In this document: piece by piece, positions 8,121 through 20,600 of the stretch | How the letters are laid out: every line of letters starts with the position of its first letter | Position numbering within the stretch: position 1 is the stretch's first letter | Source: Thalassovita litoralis | Lineage (GTDB): Bacteria > Pseudomonadota > Alphaproteobacteria > Rhodobacterales > Rhodobacteraceae | Length of the DNA: 64,000 nt | Direction: 5' to 3' | NCBI RefSeq assembly: GCF_900182725.1 | Contig: NZ_FXTO01000002.1 | Span: 248,001 to 312,000 of the forward strand | Program-made: the position numbers and the translations under genes | The notes under the pieces: model-generated | Database searches by the model: none | What the model was told of the DNA's origin: nothing | The model's input: only the letters and a program-made list of their open reading frames with translations

Positions 8121-9194
8121 TTATTGCGGGATCGCGCCTTCGATGCCTTCGACATAGAAGTTCAGACCGGCCAATGCGCCATCATCGGCCACTTCGCCCG
8201 CAGCCAGCCAGGGGGTGCCGTCTTGCTTGTTTAGCGGGCCGGTGAAGGGATGATAGGCGCCCGAAACGATAGCGTCTTGCAGGGCGACGGCCTCGGCTTT
8301 TACATCCGCCGGAACCACGTCAGAAATTTCGCCGATGCCAACCATACCGGCTTTGATGCCGTCCCATGTGTTCACGCTGGCCCAGCTTCCGTCGATGACG
8401 GCTTGGGTGCGTTGAATGTAATAGGGTGCCCAGACGTCGATGATCGAGCTGATCCGCGGCATCGGGCCATATTCGGCCATATCGGCGGCCTGACCAAAGG
8501 TATAGACATTGCCCGCTGCCTGCGCGGCCGCGTGCGGTGCGGTGGAATCGGTGTGTTGCAGGATCACGTCAGCGCCCTGTTCGATCAGCACCTTGGCGGC
8601 GTCGGCCTCTTTCGCGGGATCAAACCAGGTAAAGGCCCAGACGATTTTGAATTTCACATTCGGGTTGACCTTCTTGGCGTGGATATAGGCCGAGTTGATG
8701 CCCCGGATCACTTCGGGGATCGGGTAGGACGCAATATAGCCCACCACGTTCGATTTGGTCATGCGTCCGGCCAGCGTGCCCTGAATGGCGCGGCCTTCGT
8801 AGAAACGGGCCGAATAAACAGACACGTTCGGCGCGGTCTTATAGCCGGTGGCGTGTTCAAATTTCACGTTCGGGAATTTTTTCGCCACGTTCACCGTGGG
8901 GTCCATGAAGCCGAAAGACGTGGTAAAGATCAGATCGGCACCTTGCAGGGCCATCTGGGTAATCACACGCTCGGCATCCGCGCCTTCGGGGACGTTTTCC
9001 TGCTCGACGATTTCCACCTTGTCGCCGAAATGCTTGGCCATTTCCACCGCTGCTTCGTGGTGGTGTTGGCTCCAGCCGCCATCATTGCGCGGGCCAACAT
9101 AGATGAAGCCGACCTTGGTTTTATCTGCGGCCACGGCGGCGGTCGCCAGACCCAGCGCCATTGCGGCAGTTGTCAGAAGTTTCGTTAGTTTCAT
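8121..9194 (-). CDS. BMP-family ABC transporter substrate-binding protein (putative purine/nucleoside)
   Basis: A 357-residue periplasmic binding protein. A Sec signal peptide ends near AAVAADKTK (about residue 23); no lipobox cysteine is seen, so it is probably soluble. The mature part starts with VGFIYVGPRNDGGWSQHHHEA and contains the repeated GADLIFTTSFGFMDP and GADVILQHTDSTAP segments typical of the basic membrane protein (Bmp/Med) family, which binds nucleosides, purines or related compounds. It is the last gene of a cluster with two permeases, an ATPase and xanthine dehydrogenase, so a purine ligand is the best inference. Confidence 0.88.
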   Translation of the reverse strand: MKLTKLLTTAAMALGLATAAVAADKTKVGFIYVGPRNDGGWSQHHHEAAVEMAKHFGDKVEIVEQENVPEGADAERVITQMALQGADLIFTTSFGFMDPTVNVAKKFPNVKFEHATGYKTAPNVSVYSARFYEGRAIQGTLAGRMTKSNVVGYIASYPIPEVIRGINSAYIHAKKVNPNVKFKIVWAFTWFDPAKEADAAKVLIEQGADVILQHTDSTAPHAAAQAAGNVYTFGQAADMAEYGPMPRISSIIDVWAPYYIQRTQAVIDGSWASVNTWDGIKAGMVGIGEISDVVPADVKAEAVALQDAIVSGAYHPFTGPLNKQDGTPWLAAGEVADDGALAGLNFYVEGIEGAIPQ

Positions 9195-9233
9195 ACGGGT
9201 TCCCCCTGTTGGTGGTTCAGGTTTCAGTTCGCC

Positions 9234-10154
9234 TTATTGAGAGGCATGGAAAGACCGGCCAAGCGATGCAGGTGCGCTGCTGCGATCGGCCGACATGATG
9301 ACAAGCACAAGAATGGTTATCAGATAGGGCGACATTGCCAAGTACTCGACCGGAATTGCAAAGCCTGCGGCCTGCAAATTCAGTTGCAGCACATTCACCC
9401 CGCCGAACAGGCAAGCCCCCAGCAAAACGCGCCACGGTTTCCAGCTTGCGAAAACCACCAGCGCCAATGCGATCCAGCCGATCCCGGCGGTCATGCCTTC
9501 GGTCCATTGGGGGACGCGGATCAGGCTGATATAGGCCCCGCCCAGCCCGGCACAGGCCCCGCCGAACATGATGGCCAGAACGCGAATGCGCACCACCTTG
9601 TATCCCAGCGCATGGGCCGCGTCGTGGTTTTCCCCCACGGCGCGCAGGATCAGCCCCACGCGGGTGTATTTCAGCACCAGCCAGACACCCAGCGTCAGCA
9701 AAAAGGCCAGATAGACAACGATGTCATGGGAAAACAGGATATGCCCCACCGCAGGGATGTCCGACAGCAGGGGAATATCGGTTTTCGGAAAGGCAGGCGC
9801 TTTTTCACCCTGAAACCCTTGGCCCAGAAGTGCGGAAATGCCCAGCCCGAACAACGTCAGCGCCAGCCCTGACGCCACCTGATTGGCCAGTGCGAATTGC
9901 GTTAGGATAGCAAACAGAAGGGACAGCACCGCGCCGCCCATCGCCGCAGCCAACAGCCCCAGCAACGGCGAGCCGGTATTGACCGCAATCGCAAAGCCGC
10001 AGATTGCGCCGGTGATCATCATGCCTTCGACGCCCAGATTCAGAACACCGGATTTTTCCACCACCAGTTCCCCGATGGCCGCCAGCAGCAGCGGGGTTGC
10101 GGCCACGATCAATGACGCCAGCAGCAGGACCGGATTGATTGCAGACATATCCAT
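9234..10154 (-). CDS. ABC transporter permease, BMP-associated
   Basis: A 306-residue inner-membrane protein of the BPD_transp_2 group, with about eight to ten hydrophobic segments. Family segments include GELVVEKSGVLNLGVEGMM near residue 27 and VGENHDAAHALGYKV, the cytoplasmic loop thought to contact the ATPase. It is like the second permease of nucleoside transporters (NupQ/YufQ type). Its start codon shares one base with the stop codon of the permease upstream (TAATG), which indicates coupling. Confidence 0.88.
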   Translation of the reverse strand: MDMSAINPVLLLASLIVAATPLLLAAIGELVVEKSGVLNLGVEGMMITGAICGFAIAVNTGSPLLGLLAAAMGGAVLSLLFAILTQFALANQVASGLALTLFGLGISALLGQGFQGEKAPAFPKTDIPLLSDIPAVGHILFSHDIVVYLAFLLTLGVWLVLKYTRVGLILRAVGENHDAAHALGYKVVRIRVLAIMFGGACAGLGGAYISLIRVPQWTEGMTAGIGWIALALVVFASWKPWRVLLGACLFGGVNVLQLNLQAAGFAIPVEYLAMSPYLITILVLVIMSADRSSAPASLGRSFHASQ

Positions 10155-11239
10155 TACGCCACCTCTGCCTTGTTGGTAAGCCTGATGCGGAAATTGGTCA
10201 GAACATCCACCGCCAGCAGGAAAAACAGCAGCATCCCCTGAAACAACTGAATGGCTGATGATGGCAGGCCCAGATTGGATTGCGCGATTTCGCCACCGAT
10301 ATAGGTCAGCGCCATCAGCCCGCCCGCCAACAGGATGCCCACCGGATGCAGACGGCCCAGAAAGGCGACGATAATGGCGGTAAATCCGTAGCCGCTACCA
10401 AAGTCGATGCCGATCTGGCCGGAGGGGCCGGACACCTCGAACAGCCCGGCCATACCGGCCAGCGCCCCCGAGGTTCCCAGACAAAACAGGATCAGCCGCG
10501 CGGGGCGCACCCCGGCAAACCGGGCGGCGCGGGGCGCTTCGCCGGTCAGGCGGATATGAAAGCCCAGCATATGCCGGTTCAGCAGCACATAGGCAAAAAT
10601 CACCGCAATCAGCGCCGCCACCACGCCCCAGTGCATCCCCGATCCGGTGATCAGTTCCGCATTATGGGCGCTGGGATATTGTTGCAGGTTGCGCGAGCCG
10701 GGAAAGCCGAAGCCTTCGGGGTTTTTCAGCAGACCCACCGCCATCGACGCCAGCAGGTTTTCCGCGACATAGACCAGCATCAGCGACACAAGGATTTCAT
10801 TGGTGCCGAATTTGACCTTTAGCAGCGCGGGGATCATCGCCCACAGCATCCCGCCCAACGCCCCGGCAATCACCATCGCAGGGAACAGCCAGAACGCCTC
10901 CATCGGATACAGCGCCAGCGCCACACCGGCCCCGCAAATGGCCCCGACGATATACTGCCCTTCGGCCCCGATATTCCAGATCCCGGCGCGAAAGCCCAGC
11001 GACAGGCCGATGGCAATCAGCACCAGCGGCGCCCCCTTCACCAGCAATTGCGGGCGATAGTAGAACGCGAATTCGGAAAACAAGGGATCCCAGAAAATCG
11101 TGCGGATTGCCTCGAACGGGTCTTTGCCCAGAAAGGCGAACAACGCCCCCCCGGCAATCATGGTCAGCAACACCGCCAGAACCGGCGTCAGATAGGTCCA
11201 AAGCTGCGAGGGCTGAGGCCGTTTTTCCAGTCTGATCAT
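10154..11239 (-). CDS. ABC transporter permease, BMP-associated
   Basis: A 361-residue inner-membrane protein, the partner of the permease at 9234 (NupP/YufP type). Seen are an N-terminal membrane segment, LGFRAGIWNIGAEGQYIVGA, and the ATPase-contact region IRLTGEAPRAARFAGV. It lies 48 bp after the ATPase gene, in the gap that holds a head-hairpin repeat. Confidence 0.88.
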   Translation of the reverse strand: MIRLEKRPQPSQLWTYLTPVLAVLLTMIAGGALFAFLGKDPFEAIRTIFWDPLFSEFAFYYRPQLLVKGAPLVLIAIGLSLGFRAGIWNIGAEGQYIVGAICGAGVALALYPMEAFWLFPAMVIAGALGGMLWAMIPALLKVKFGTNEILVSLMLVYVAENLLASMAVGLLKNPEGFGFPGSRNLQQYPSAHNAELITGSGMHWGVVAALIAVIFAYVLLNRHMLGFHIRLTGEAPRAARFAGVRPARLILFCLGTSGALAGMAGLFEVSGPSGQIGIDFGSGYGFTAIIVAFLGRLHPVGILLAGGLMALTYIGGEIAQSNLGLPSSAIQLFQGMLLFFLLAVDVLTNFRIRLTNKAEVA

Positions 11240-11253
11240 AGGACACGCCCCCC

Positions 11254-11275
11254 TTTCATCTTGCTGAAAATACTC
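11254..11275 (+). repeat. Head-hairpin repeat, class B, head only
   Basis: TTTCATCTTGC, three variable bases, AAATACTC, between the permease and ATPase genes of the transporter cluster. The GC-rich hairpin modules seen in fuller copies are absent. Confidence 0.65.
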
Positions 11276-11287
11276 GAATTCCGACGG

Positions 11288-12802
11288 TCAGACATGGGCC
11301 ACCTCCATGCCATGTGCGCCGCCCATCATCAGGCCGATTTCATCCACGGTCAGGCCACGCGCGGGACGGATGTCTGACAGTCGCCCTTCGTTCAGGGCGC
11401 CGAAATGGTCTGAAATTTCCATCAGCTCATCCAGATCCTGACTGATGACAATCACAGCCGTGCCGCCTGCGGCCAGATCCAGCAGCGCCTGCCGGATCGA
11501 AGTGGCGGCGGCGGCATCCACGCCCCATGTCGGCTGGTTCACAACCAGAACCGTAGGCAGTTGCAGCACCTCGCGCCCGATGACGAATTTTTGCAGGTTC
11601 CCGCCCGACAGCGACCGCGCCGCATTGCCCGGTCCCGGTGTGCGGACATCGAATTTGGCGATGATTTCTTCGGCAAATTCGCGTGTCTTTGTCCATTTCA
11701 GGAACCCGTTCGATTCCAGCCCTTGCCGCACCGATCCGGTCAGCAGCGCGTTTTCGGTCAGGCTCATGTCCGGGGCGGCGGCATGACCCAGCCGTTCCTC
11801 GGGGGCGGTCAGCAGGCCCAGTTTGCGCCGTGCGGTCGGGCCAAGCGCGCCGATGGGCTGGCCTTCCATCACCACCGTATTCGGGGTGGTCAGGATTTCG
11901 CCGGACAGGGCCGCCAGCAATTCATCCTGCCCGTTGCCTGCGACGCCGCCCAGCCCCAGCACCTCGCCCGAGCGCACCTGAAGCGTGATCCCCTTGAGCG
12001 ACGTGCCAAATTCCGAGGGCGATTTGACCGACAAATCGGTGAGTTCCAGCAGCACCGGCCCCAGATCGCCGCCCGCCCGTTCCGGCACATGCAGCGTGGT
12101 GCCCACCATCATTTCTGCCATGTCGCGGGCGGATACTTCGCGCGGGATACAGGTGCCAACCTTTTTGCCCAGCCGCAGGATGGTGGCGGTGTCGCACAGG
12201 GTGCGGATTTCCTCCAGCTTGTGACTGATATACAGGATCGCCACGCCTTCGGCTGTCAGCTTGCGCAGGGTTTGGAACAGGATATCCACCTCTTGCGGGG
12301 TCAGAACGCTGGTGGGTTCGTCCATGATCAGCAGGCGCGGGTCTTGCAGCAGGCAGCGGATGATTTCCACGCGCTGCCGTTCCCCGGCGGACAGGTCGCC
12401 GACCGTGCGATACGGGTCCAGCGGCAGGCCATAGGTTTCGGACACGTCCTTGATCCGGGCGGCCAGATCGCGCATTTTGGGCGGGTTTTCCATTCCCAGC
12501 GCGATGTTTTCAGCGACATTCAGCGCCTCGAACAGGGAAAAATGCTGGAACACCATCGCCACGCCCGAAGCGCGCGCCATTCGCGGTTCTGCGGGGGCAT
12601 AGGGTTGGCCGCGCAACGTCATTTGCCCGCTGTCAGGTTTGACCAGACCGTAAATCATTTTGACCAGCGTGGATTTCCCCGCGCCATTTTCCCCCAGCAG
12701 GGCGTGAACCTCGCCTTCCTGAATGTCAAAAGACACGTCGCTGTTGGCAATAACCCCCGGATAGGCCTTGGTCAGGCCGCGTAATGATAGCAGTGTCCCC
12801 AT
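11288..12802 (-). CDS. ABC transporter ATPase with two nucleotide-binding domains (purine/nucleoside uptake)
   Basis: A protein of about 504 residues with two tandem ATPase domains. The first has Walker A GENGAGKST, signature LSAGERQRVEI and Walker B LLIMDEPTSVL. The second is degenerate, as is usual in this family: GVAGNGQDELL, signature LSGGNLQKFVIG, and VVNQPTWGVD. It powers the permeases that follow. I use the ATG at 12802, which shares a base with the xdhC stop (TGATG); a GTG three bases earlier is an alternative. Confidence 0.9.
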   Translation of the reverse strand: MGTLLSLRGLTKAYPGVIANSDVSFDIQEGEVHALLGENGAGKSTLVKMIYGLVKPDSGQMTLRGQPYAPAEPRMARASGVAMVFQHFSLFEALNVAENIALGMENPPKMRDLAARIKDVSETYGLPLDPYRTVGDLSAGERQRVEIIRCLLQDPRLLIMDEPTSVLTPQEVDILFQTLRKLTAEGVAILYISHKLEEIRTLCDTATILRLGKKVGTCIPREVSARDMAEMMVGTTLHVPERAGGDLGPVLLELTDLSVKSPSEFGTSLKGITLQVRSGEVLGLGGVAGNGQDELLAALSGEILTTPNTVVMEGQPIGALGPTARRKLGLLTAPEERLGHAAAPDMSLTENALLTGSVRQGLESNGFLKWTKTREFAEEIIAKFDVRTPGPGNAARSLSGGNLQKFVIGREVLQLPTVLVVNQPTWGVDAAAATSIRQALLDLAAGGTAVIVISQDLDELMEISDHFGALNEGRLSDIRPARGLTVDEIGLMMGGAHGMEVAHV

Positions 12803-13740
12803 CACCCTGTTTTATCCTTGTATTGCAGAGTCTTGCGCTCTGTTGTTTTTAGTAACTCACCGGCGACCCCAATCGCAATGGCTTGTGGGTGTTTGCCCAG
12901 ATCGGGGCGGCCAATCGGGCAGGTGATGCGTGAAATCGTGGCAGGGCTATGGCCCAAAGCGCCCAGACGGTTGCGAAACCGCGCCCATTTGGTCGCCGAC
13001 CCGATCAACCCCGCGCTGGCAAAACCGTGCCCCAGCAACGCGTGGCACAGTTCCAGATCCAGCGCATGGGAATAGGTCAGGATCAGGTGATGCGCATTCG
13101 CGGGGGCATGGCGGACCAAATGCCGGGGCTGCGCGGCAGGCAGGGCCGTGACATGCGCGGGGATGGTATCGGGAAACCGTTCCGCCGCAGTATCGACCCA
13201 TGTGATTGCCAGATCGGGCAGCGGGGCCATCACATCCACCAAAGCCCGCCCAACATGGCCCGCGCCCCATATCCACAGCGGTGTTTCCGCGCGGTGCAGC
13301 GGTTCCAGAAACCAGCCCTGCACCAGTTGCGCAGACGGGCGTTGGCCTTGATTGCGGGCCTGTGCCAGCATTCGTTTGACAGCCAGCGGCATCGCGCTGC
13401 CATCGGTGGGCCGGGCGGTCAAATCCTGACCTTCCAGCCCTCCCAGCCGCGCTGCATCATAGATTTCGCGCAACAGGGTGATCCGCCCGCCGCAGCATTG
13501 GCCCAGTTCCGGCCCAAGCGCATGGCTGGACAGGCGGTCTGTCGTGGCGTTGCGGGCGTCTTGTGCCGCAAGATATTCCAATGCGCCGCCGCCAATCGTG
13601 CCAGATTGCCCGCTATCCCAAACCAGCATGGCTGCACCCACTTCGCGGGGGGACGATCCTTCGATTTTTGCAATGACCACGCGGGCCACGCGGCCATGTT
13701 CGGCCACCGCCGCGCATAGCGCCTTCAGATCAAACCCCAT
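12802..13740 (-). CDS. xdhC: Xanthine dehydrogenase accessory protein XdhC
   Basis: A 312-residue maturation factor that binds molybdenum cofactor and helps insert the sulfurated form into XdhB. The N-terminal XdhC/CoxI part has IEGSSPREVGAAMLVW and GTIGGGALEYLA; the C-terminal part is a Rossmann-like domain (WIWGAGHVGRALVDVMA, then AGLIGSATKWARFRNRL). It overlaps xdhB by 11 bp and the ATPase gene by one base. A second, distinct member of this family occurs at 43215 with the cox genes. Confidence 0.92.
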   Translation of the reverse strand: MGFDLKALCAAVAEHGRVARVVIAKIEGSSPREVGAAMLVWDSGQSGTIGGGALEYLAAQDARNATTDRLSSHALGPELGQCCGGRITLLREIYDAARLGGLEGQDLTARPTDGSAMPLAVKRMLAQARNQGQRPSAQLVQGWFLEPLHRAETPLWIWGAGHVGRALVDVMAPLPDLAITWVDTAAERFPDTIPAHVTALPAAQPRHLVRHAPANAHHLILTYSHALDLELCHALLGHGFASAGLIGSATKWARFRNRLGALGHSPATISRITCPIGRPDLGKHPQAIAIGVAGELLKTTERKTLQYKDKTG

Positions 13741-16050
13741 CGCGTAGCTTCCCGATGGTGGTCAGCACGCGTTCTGCCGTGGCCGGGGCATCCAGCGCGG
13801 GATAGTCCGCGCCACAAGCCGCGACAGCGTTGGACAGCGCCAGCCAAGCGGATATGCCCAGCATAAAGGGCGGTTCACCCACGGCTTTGGATCGGTAAAT
13901 CGTGTCTTCGACATTGCGGCCATCCCACAGGGCGACGTTGAACACCTGTGGCTGGTCTGAAAACGCCGGGATTTTATAGGTCGATGGCGCATGGGTGCGC
14001 AGGCGGCCCTTGTCGTCCCACACCAGTTCTTCGGTGGTCAGCCAGCCCGCGCCCTGCACATAGCCGCCTTCGACCTGCCCGATATCCAGCGCCGGGTTCA
14101 AAGACGCCCCGGCATCATGCAGAATATCGGCCCGCAGAATGCGGTTTTCGCCGGTCAGCGTATCTACGATCACTTCGGTCAGCGCGGCACCATAAGCGAA
14201 ATAGAAGAACGGTCGCCCTTCGCCCTTGATCCGGTCCCACGCCAGTTTCGGGGTTTTGTAAAACCCGGTGGCTGACAGGCTGATCCGGTTTTCATAGCAA
14301 AGCTGCGCAGCCTTGGCGAAAGGCAGAGCTTCGTCGCCGATGCGCACGGTATCATCAGCGAATTGCACGGTCGCGCGATCCGTCTGGAAGTAGCCAGCCA
14401 GAAATTCCGCCATCCTTTCGCGGATCGTATCGCAGGCGGTCTTTACCGCCATCCCGTTCAAATCCGACCCCGAGGATGCCGCCGTGGCCGAGGTGTTGGG
14501 CACTTTGGCGGTATCTGTGGCGGTGATGCGGATGGTTTCCATGCCCACGCCAAACCGGCTGGCCGCGACTTGGGCGACCTTTTGGAACAACCCTTGTCCC
14601 ATTTCAGTGCCGCCGTGGTTCAGGTGGATTGATCCGTCCTGATAGACATGCACCAGCGCCCCGGCCTGATTCAGATGCGTCAGGGTAAAGGAAATACCGA
14701 ATTTCACCGGGCTGAAGCCCAGCCCTTTCTTTAGCACCGGGTTCGCCGCATTCCACGCGTCCACCGCCGCCCGCCGCGCGGCATAATCCGCGCTGTCCAG
14801 CAATTGCGCCGTCAACCCATGCAAAACGAAATCTTCGACCGGCTGCCCATAGGGGGTGCAGTTGTCTTTCATCTTGCCCGAAATGCTTGGGGCGGGGGTC
14901 GCGCCCCCTTCGACCGCGTCGTAATAGTTCCGTTGCCGCAGTGCGACAGGGTCCATGCCCAGATCATGCGCAACGTGATCCATCACCCGTTCAATTCCCA
15001 CCATGCCCTGTGGTCCGCCAAATCCGCGATAGGCGGTGGCGCTTTGGGTGTTGGTGCGCAAACGGTGGCTTTCGATCCGCACATGCGGCAGGTAATAGGC
15101 GTTATCGGCATGTAGCATTGCCCGATCCGCCACCGGCAGGGTCAGATCCTGCGCCCAGCCCCCGCGCGTCATCTGGTTGAACTCGATGCCGTGGATCATC
15201 CCATCGTCATCGAACCCCACGCGATAGGTGATGCGGAAATCATGCCGCTTGCCGGTGATGATCATGTCATCGTCCCGGTCATAGCGCATTTTACAGGGCT
15301 TTCCGGTCAGCCGCGCGGCGATGGCGCAGGCGCAGGCCAGCGCGTTGCCCTGGCTTTCCTTGCCGCCGAAACCGCCCCCCATACGGCGGGTTTCCACCCG
15401 GACCATATGCATCGGCACGCCCAGGGCTTCGGCCACTTTATGCTGAATTTCCGTTGGGTGCTGGGTGGAGCTATGCACCAGCATATCGCCATCTTCACCG
15501 GGCAGGGCGGCAGCGGCCTGTCCTTCCAGATAGAAATGTTCCTGTCCGCCCAGTTCCAGCACGCCTTCGATCACGCGGGCGGCGGCGGCGATTGCGGTCT
15601 TTGGGTCGCCACGGATGTATATGCGTGGCCCTTCCTCGAACCGGCTGTTTGCGGCCAGCGCCTGATCAATGGTCAGGATCGGGGTAGTTTCCTCGTAGGA
15701 TATGGCGGCCTTACGGGCGGCCTTGCGGGCGGCAAGATGGGACCGTGCGATTACCAGAAACACAGGTTGTCCGACATAATGCACGGTCCCGCCGGACAAA
15801 AGCGGTTCATCATGAGCCGAGGGCGAAACGTCATTCGCAAACGGCAAATCTTCGGCGGTCAGTACCGCCACCACACCGGGCGCTTGGCGCACATCGGTCA
15901 GGTCCATCGTGGCAATCCGCCCCGCCGGGATGGTGGACAGTCCAAAGGCCAGATGCAGCGTGCCTGCCGGGGTGGGGATGTCATCAACATACCGCGCCTG
16001 ACCTGTCACATGCAGGCGGGCGGCGTCATGCGGAAGGGGTTTGGTGACGC

Positions 16051-16054
<4 letters not shown>
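13730..16054 (-). CDS. xdhB: Xanthine dehydrogenase, molybdenum-binding subunit
   Basis: A 774-residue large subunit that binds molybdopterin and oxidises hypoxanthine or xanthine to urate. Family motifs include [31 protein letters not shown] near the active site, and [19 protein letters not shown] with the late conserved GEPP. Residues about 390-396 (SISGKMK) are encoded by a copy of the genome repeat found elsewhere between genes (14867-14910), so this stretch looks like an in-frame insertion next to TPYGQPVED. Its start overlaps the xdhA stop by four bases. Confidence 0.94.
14867..14910 (+). repeat. Head-hairpin repeat, class B, inside xdhB
   Basis: TTTCATCTTGC, three bases, then AAATGCTT (a slightly diverged end), followed by GGGG and a GGGGG-tcgcg-CCCCC hairpin, as in intergenic copies. 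The complementary strand is read in frame as part of xdhB, giving a stretch that includes [11 protein letters not shown]. Confidence 0.65.
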
Positions 16055-17445
<1,391 letters not shown>

Positions 17446-17624
17446 GTAAATAGACCCGCCGCCTTACCATTGTTTTTGCCTTTGTGGCCCGTCTTCGATG
17501 CGGCGTAGAAAACGGGTAGGCCCCTGTTGGTTTGTGTCAGGAAAGCGTGGATTCGTTCATTTGGCAAGAAAAACCGGACGTGTGATGTGGATTGCCTGTG
17601 CAAGCGCCGGAAAATTGGGCGCGA

Positions 17625-17630
17625 TATAAT
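17625..17630 (+). promoter_or_regulatory. Candidate -10 element for dnaE
   Basis: A perfect TATAAT lies 43 bp before the dnaE start at 17673. No good -35 hexamer is seen at the usual spacing, so the call is tentative. Confidence 0.35.
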
Positions 17631-17672
17631 CACCGCTTTCCGGTGCCGGATCAGTGGCATAGGATGGCAGGC

Positions 17673-20600
17673 ATGAGCAAAGATCCCCGATTCATTCACC
17701 TGCGCGTTCACACGGAATATTCCCTGCTGGAAGGGGCCGTGCGGCTGAAAAAGCTGCCCGGCATGTGCGAAGCGATGGACATGCCCGCCGTTGCAGTGAC
17801 GGATACCAACGCCATGTTTTCGGCGCTGGAATTTTCGGTCACGGCCTCGGGGGCGGGGATACAGCCAATTTTGGGCTGTCAGGTGGATGTTGGCTGGCAC
17901 CATCCGGAACCGGGCGAAAAACAAAAAGACCCCGCGCCGGTGGTTTTGCTGGCGCAAAGCGAAACCGGATATGAAAACCTGATGCGGTTGTCGTCGTGTC
18001 TGTATGTGGACAAGGGCGGGCAGCTTCCACAGGTCACGTTTGAGGACTTGCAAGAGTTTTCCGAAGGGTTGATCTGCCTGACTGGCGGGGCACTTGGCCC
18101 GGTGGGGATGGAATTGCAGGCGGGGCATCGCGCCGAAGCCGAAGCCATGATGCGCCGGTTTGCCAATATATACCCGAACCGCTGCTATGTGGAATTGCAG
18201 CGCCATCCGGGCGATAACGGTCTGCCCGAGGCTGAAAAGCGGACTGAGCGCGGCTTTGTCGAAATGGCCTATGACATGGGGTTGCCGTTGGTGGCCACCA
18301 ATGACGTATACTTCCCCAAGGAAGATATGTACGAGGCCCATGACGCGCTGATCTGTATCGCCGAGGGCGCTTATGTGGATCAGGTGGAACCGCGCCGCCG
18401 CCTGACCCCGCAGCATTATTTCAAATCGCAACAGGAAATGGTGACGCTTTTCGCGGACCTGCCGGAAGCGATTGAAAACACCGTGGAAATCGCCAAACGG
18501 TGTGCCTTTAAGGCGTATAAACGCGCCCCAATCCTGCCGAAATTCGCGGATGACGAGGTGGTGGAACTGCGTCGACAGGCCAATGAGGGGCTACAGCGGC
18601 GTCTGGCCGTGATCCCGATGACGGGGACGGCAGAAGATTACCAGAAGCGGCTGGATTTCGAGCTGGACATCATCGAGGGCATGGGCTTCCCCGGCTATTT
18701 CCTGATCGTGGCCGATTTTATCAAGTGGTCCAAGGATAACGGTATCCCGGTGGGGCCGGGGCGGGGGTCTGGTGCGGGCAGTCTGGTGGCCTATGCCCTG
18801 ACGATCACCGACCTTGATCCGTTGCGCTACAGCTTGCTGTTTGAACGCTTTTTGAACCCTGAACGTGTGTCGATGCCTGACTTTGACATCGACTTTTGCA
18901 TGGACCGACGCGAAGAAACCATTCGCTATGTTCAGCAGAAATACGGGCGCGATAAGGTGGGGCAGATCATCACCTTTGGCGCGTTGCTAAGTAAGGCCGC
19001 CGTGCGCGACATCGGGCGAGTGTTGCAAATGCCCTATGGGCAGGTGGACCGCCTGTCCAAGCTGATCCCGGTGGAAGGGGTGAAACCCGTATCCATTGCC
19101 GAGGCGCTGAAACAAGAAGAACGCCTGCGCGAAGAGGCCCGCAACGAAGAGGTGGTGAACCGGCTTCTGACCTATGGCCAGCAGGTCGAAGGCTTGTTGC
19201 GCAATGCCTCAACCCACGCGGCGGGTGTTGTGATCGGGGACAGGCCGCTGGATCGGCTGGTGCCGCTGTATCAGGACCCGCGTTCGGATATGCCCGCGAC
19301 GCAGTTCAACATGAAATGGGTGGAACAGGCCGGGCTGGTCAAATTCGACTTTTTGGGCCTGAAAACCCTGACCGTGATCCAGAACGCCGTGGACCTGATC
19401 AAGAAAAACGGGCGACACCTGCATATCGGCCCGGATGGTACGCAACTGTATGACCCGCCCGAAGGGGCCGTGGATGACATCGGCCATATCCCGCTGGATG
19501 ATGAGCCAACATATAAGCTGTATGCCAGTGCGAAAACGGTCGCTGTGTTCCAGGTGGAATCCAGCGGCATGATGGATGCGCTACGGCGTATGAAACCCAC
19601 CTGTATCGAAGACATCGTGGCATTGGTTGCGCTGTACCGCCCCGGCCCGATGGAAAACATCCCCACCTATTGCGAGGTGAAAAACGGCCTGAAAGACCGC
19701 GAATCCGTTCACCCGCTGATTGACCATATCCTTGAGGAAACGCAGGGCATCATCGTTTATCAGGAACAGGTGATGCAGATCGCGCAGGTTATGGCGGGAT
19801 ACAGCCTTGGCGGTGCGGACCTGCTGCGCCGCGCGATGGGTAAGAAGATCGCCGAGGAAATGGCCAAAGAACGCCCCAAGTTCGAAGAAGGGGCGATGCA
19901 AAACGGGGTGGACAAGAAAAAAGCCAGCGAGGTGTTCGACCTTCTGGAAAAATTCGCCAACTACGGGTTCAATAAATCTCACGCGGCGGCCTATGCGGTG
20001 GTGTCCTATCAAACCGGCTGGCTGAAGGCGAACCACCCAGCGGAATTCATGGCCGGTGTGATGAATTGCGATATCCACCTGACCGACAAACTGTCGATCT
20101 ATGCCGAAGAAGTGCGCCGTGGGCTGGAGATCGAAATCGTACCGCCCTGTGTGAACCGATCCCTGCCAACCTTTGATGTTGCGGATGGCAAACTGATCTA
20201 CGCGCTGGGCGCGCTGAAAAACGTCGGTCTGGAGGCCATGAAACTGGTGGTCGACGGGCGCGAGGGCAGAGCCTTTACAACGTTGTTTGATTTCGCCCGC
20301 CGGGTCGATTTAAAACGCGTGGGCAAACGCCCGTTGGAAATGCTGGTGCGGGCGGGGGCTTTTGACCAACTGGACCGCAATCGCCGCCGCGTGTTCGAGG
20401 CGTTGGACCCGCTGGTTGCCTATTCTGCGGCAATTCACGAACAAAAAGCCAGCGATCAGGTGTCGTTGTTCGGGGACGCAGGCGAAGACTTACCCGAACC
20501 GCGCCTGATGCCGGTCGAAGATTGGTTGCCCGCCGACCGATTGGCCGAGGAACATAAGGCGATCGGATTTTACCTGACGGGGCATCCGCTGGATGACTAC

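Noticed and set aside
11427-12197. Small open frames in other phases inside the ABC ATPase gene
   Set aside because: All are shadows of the ATPase gene, whose motifs are continuous in one frame.
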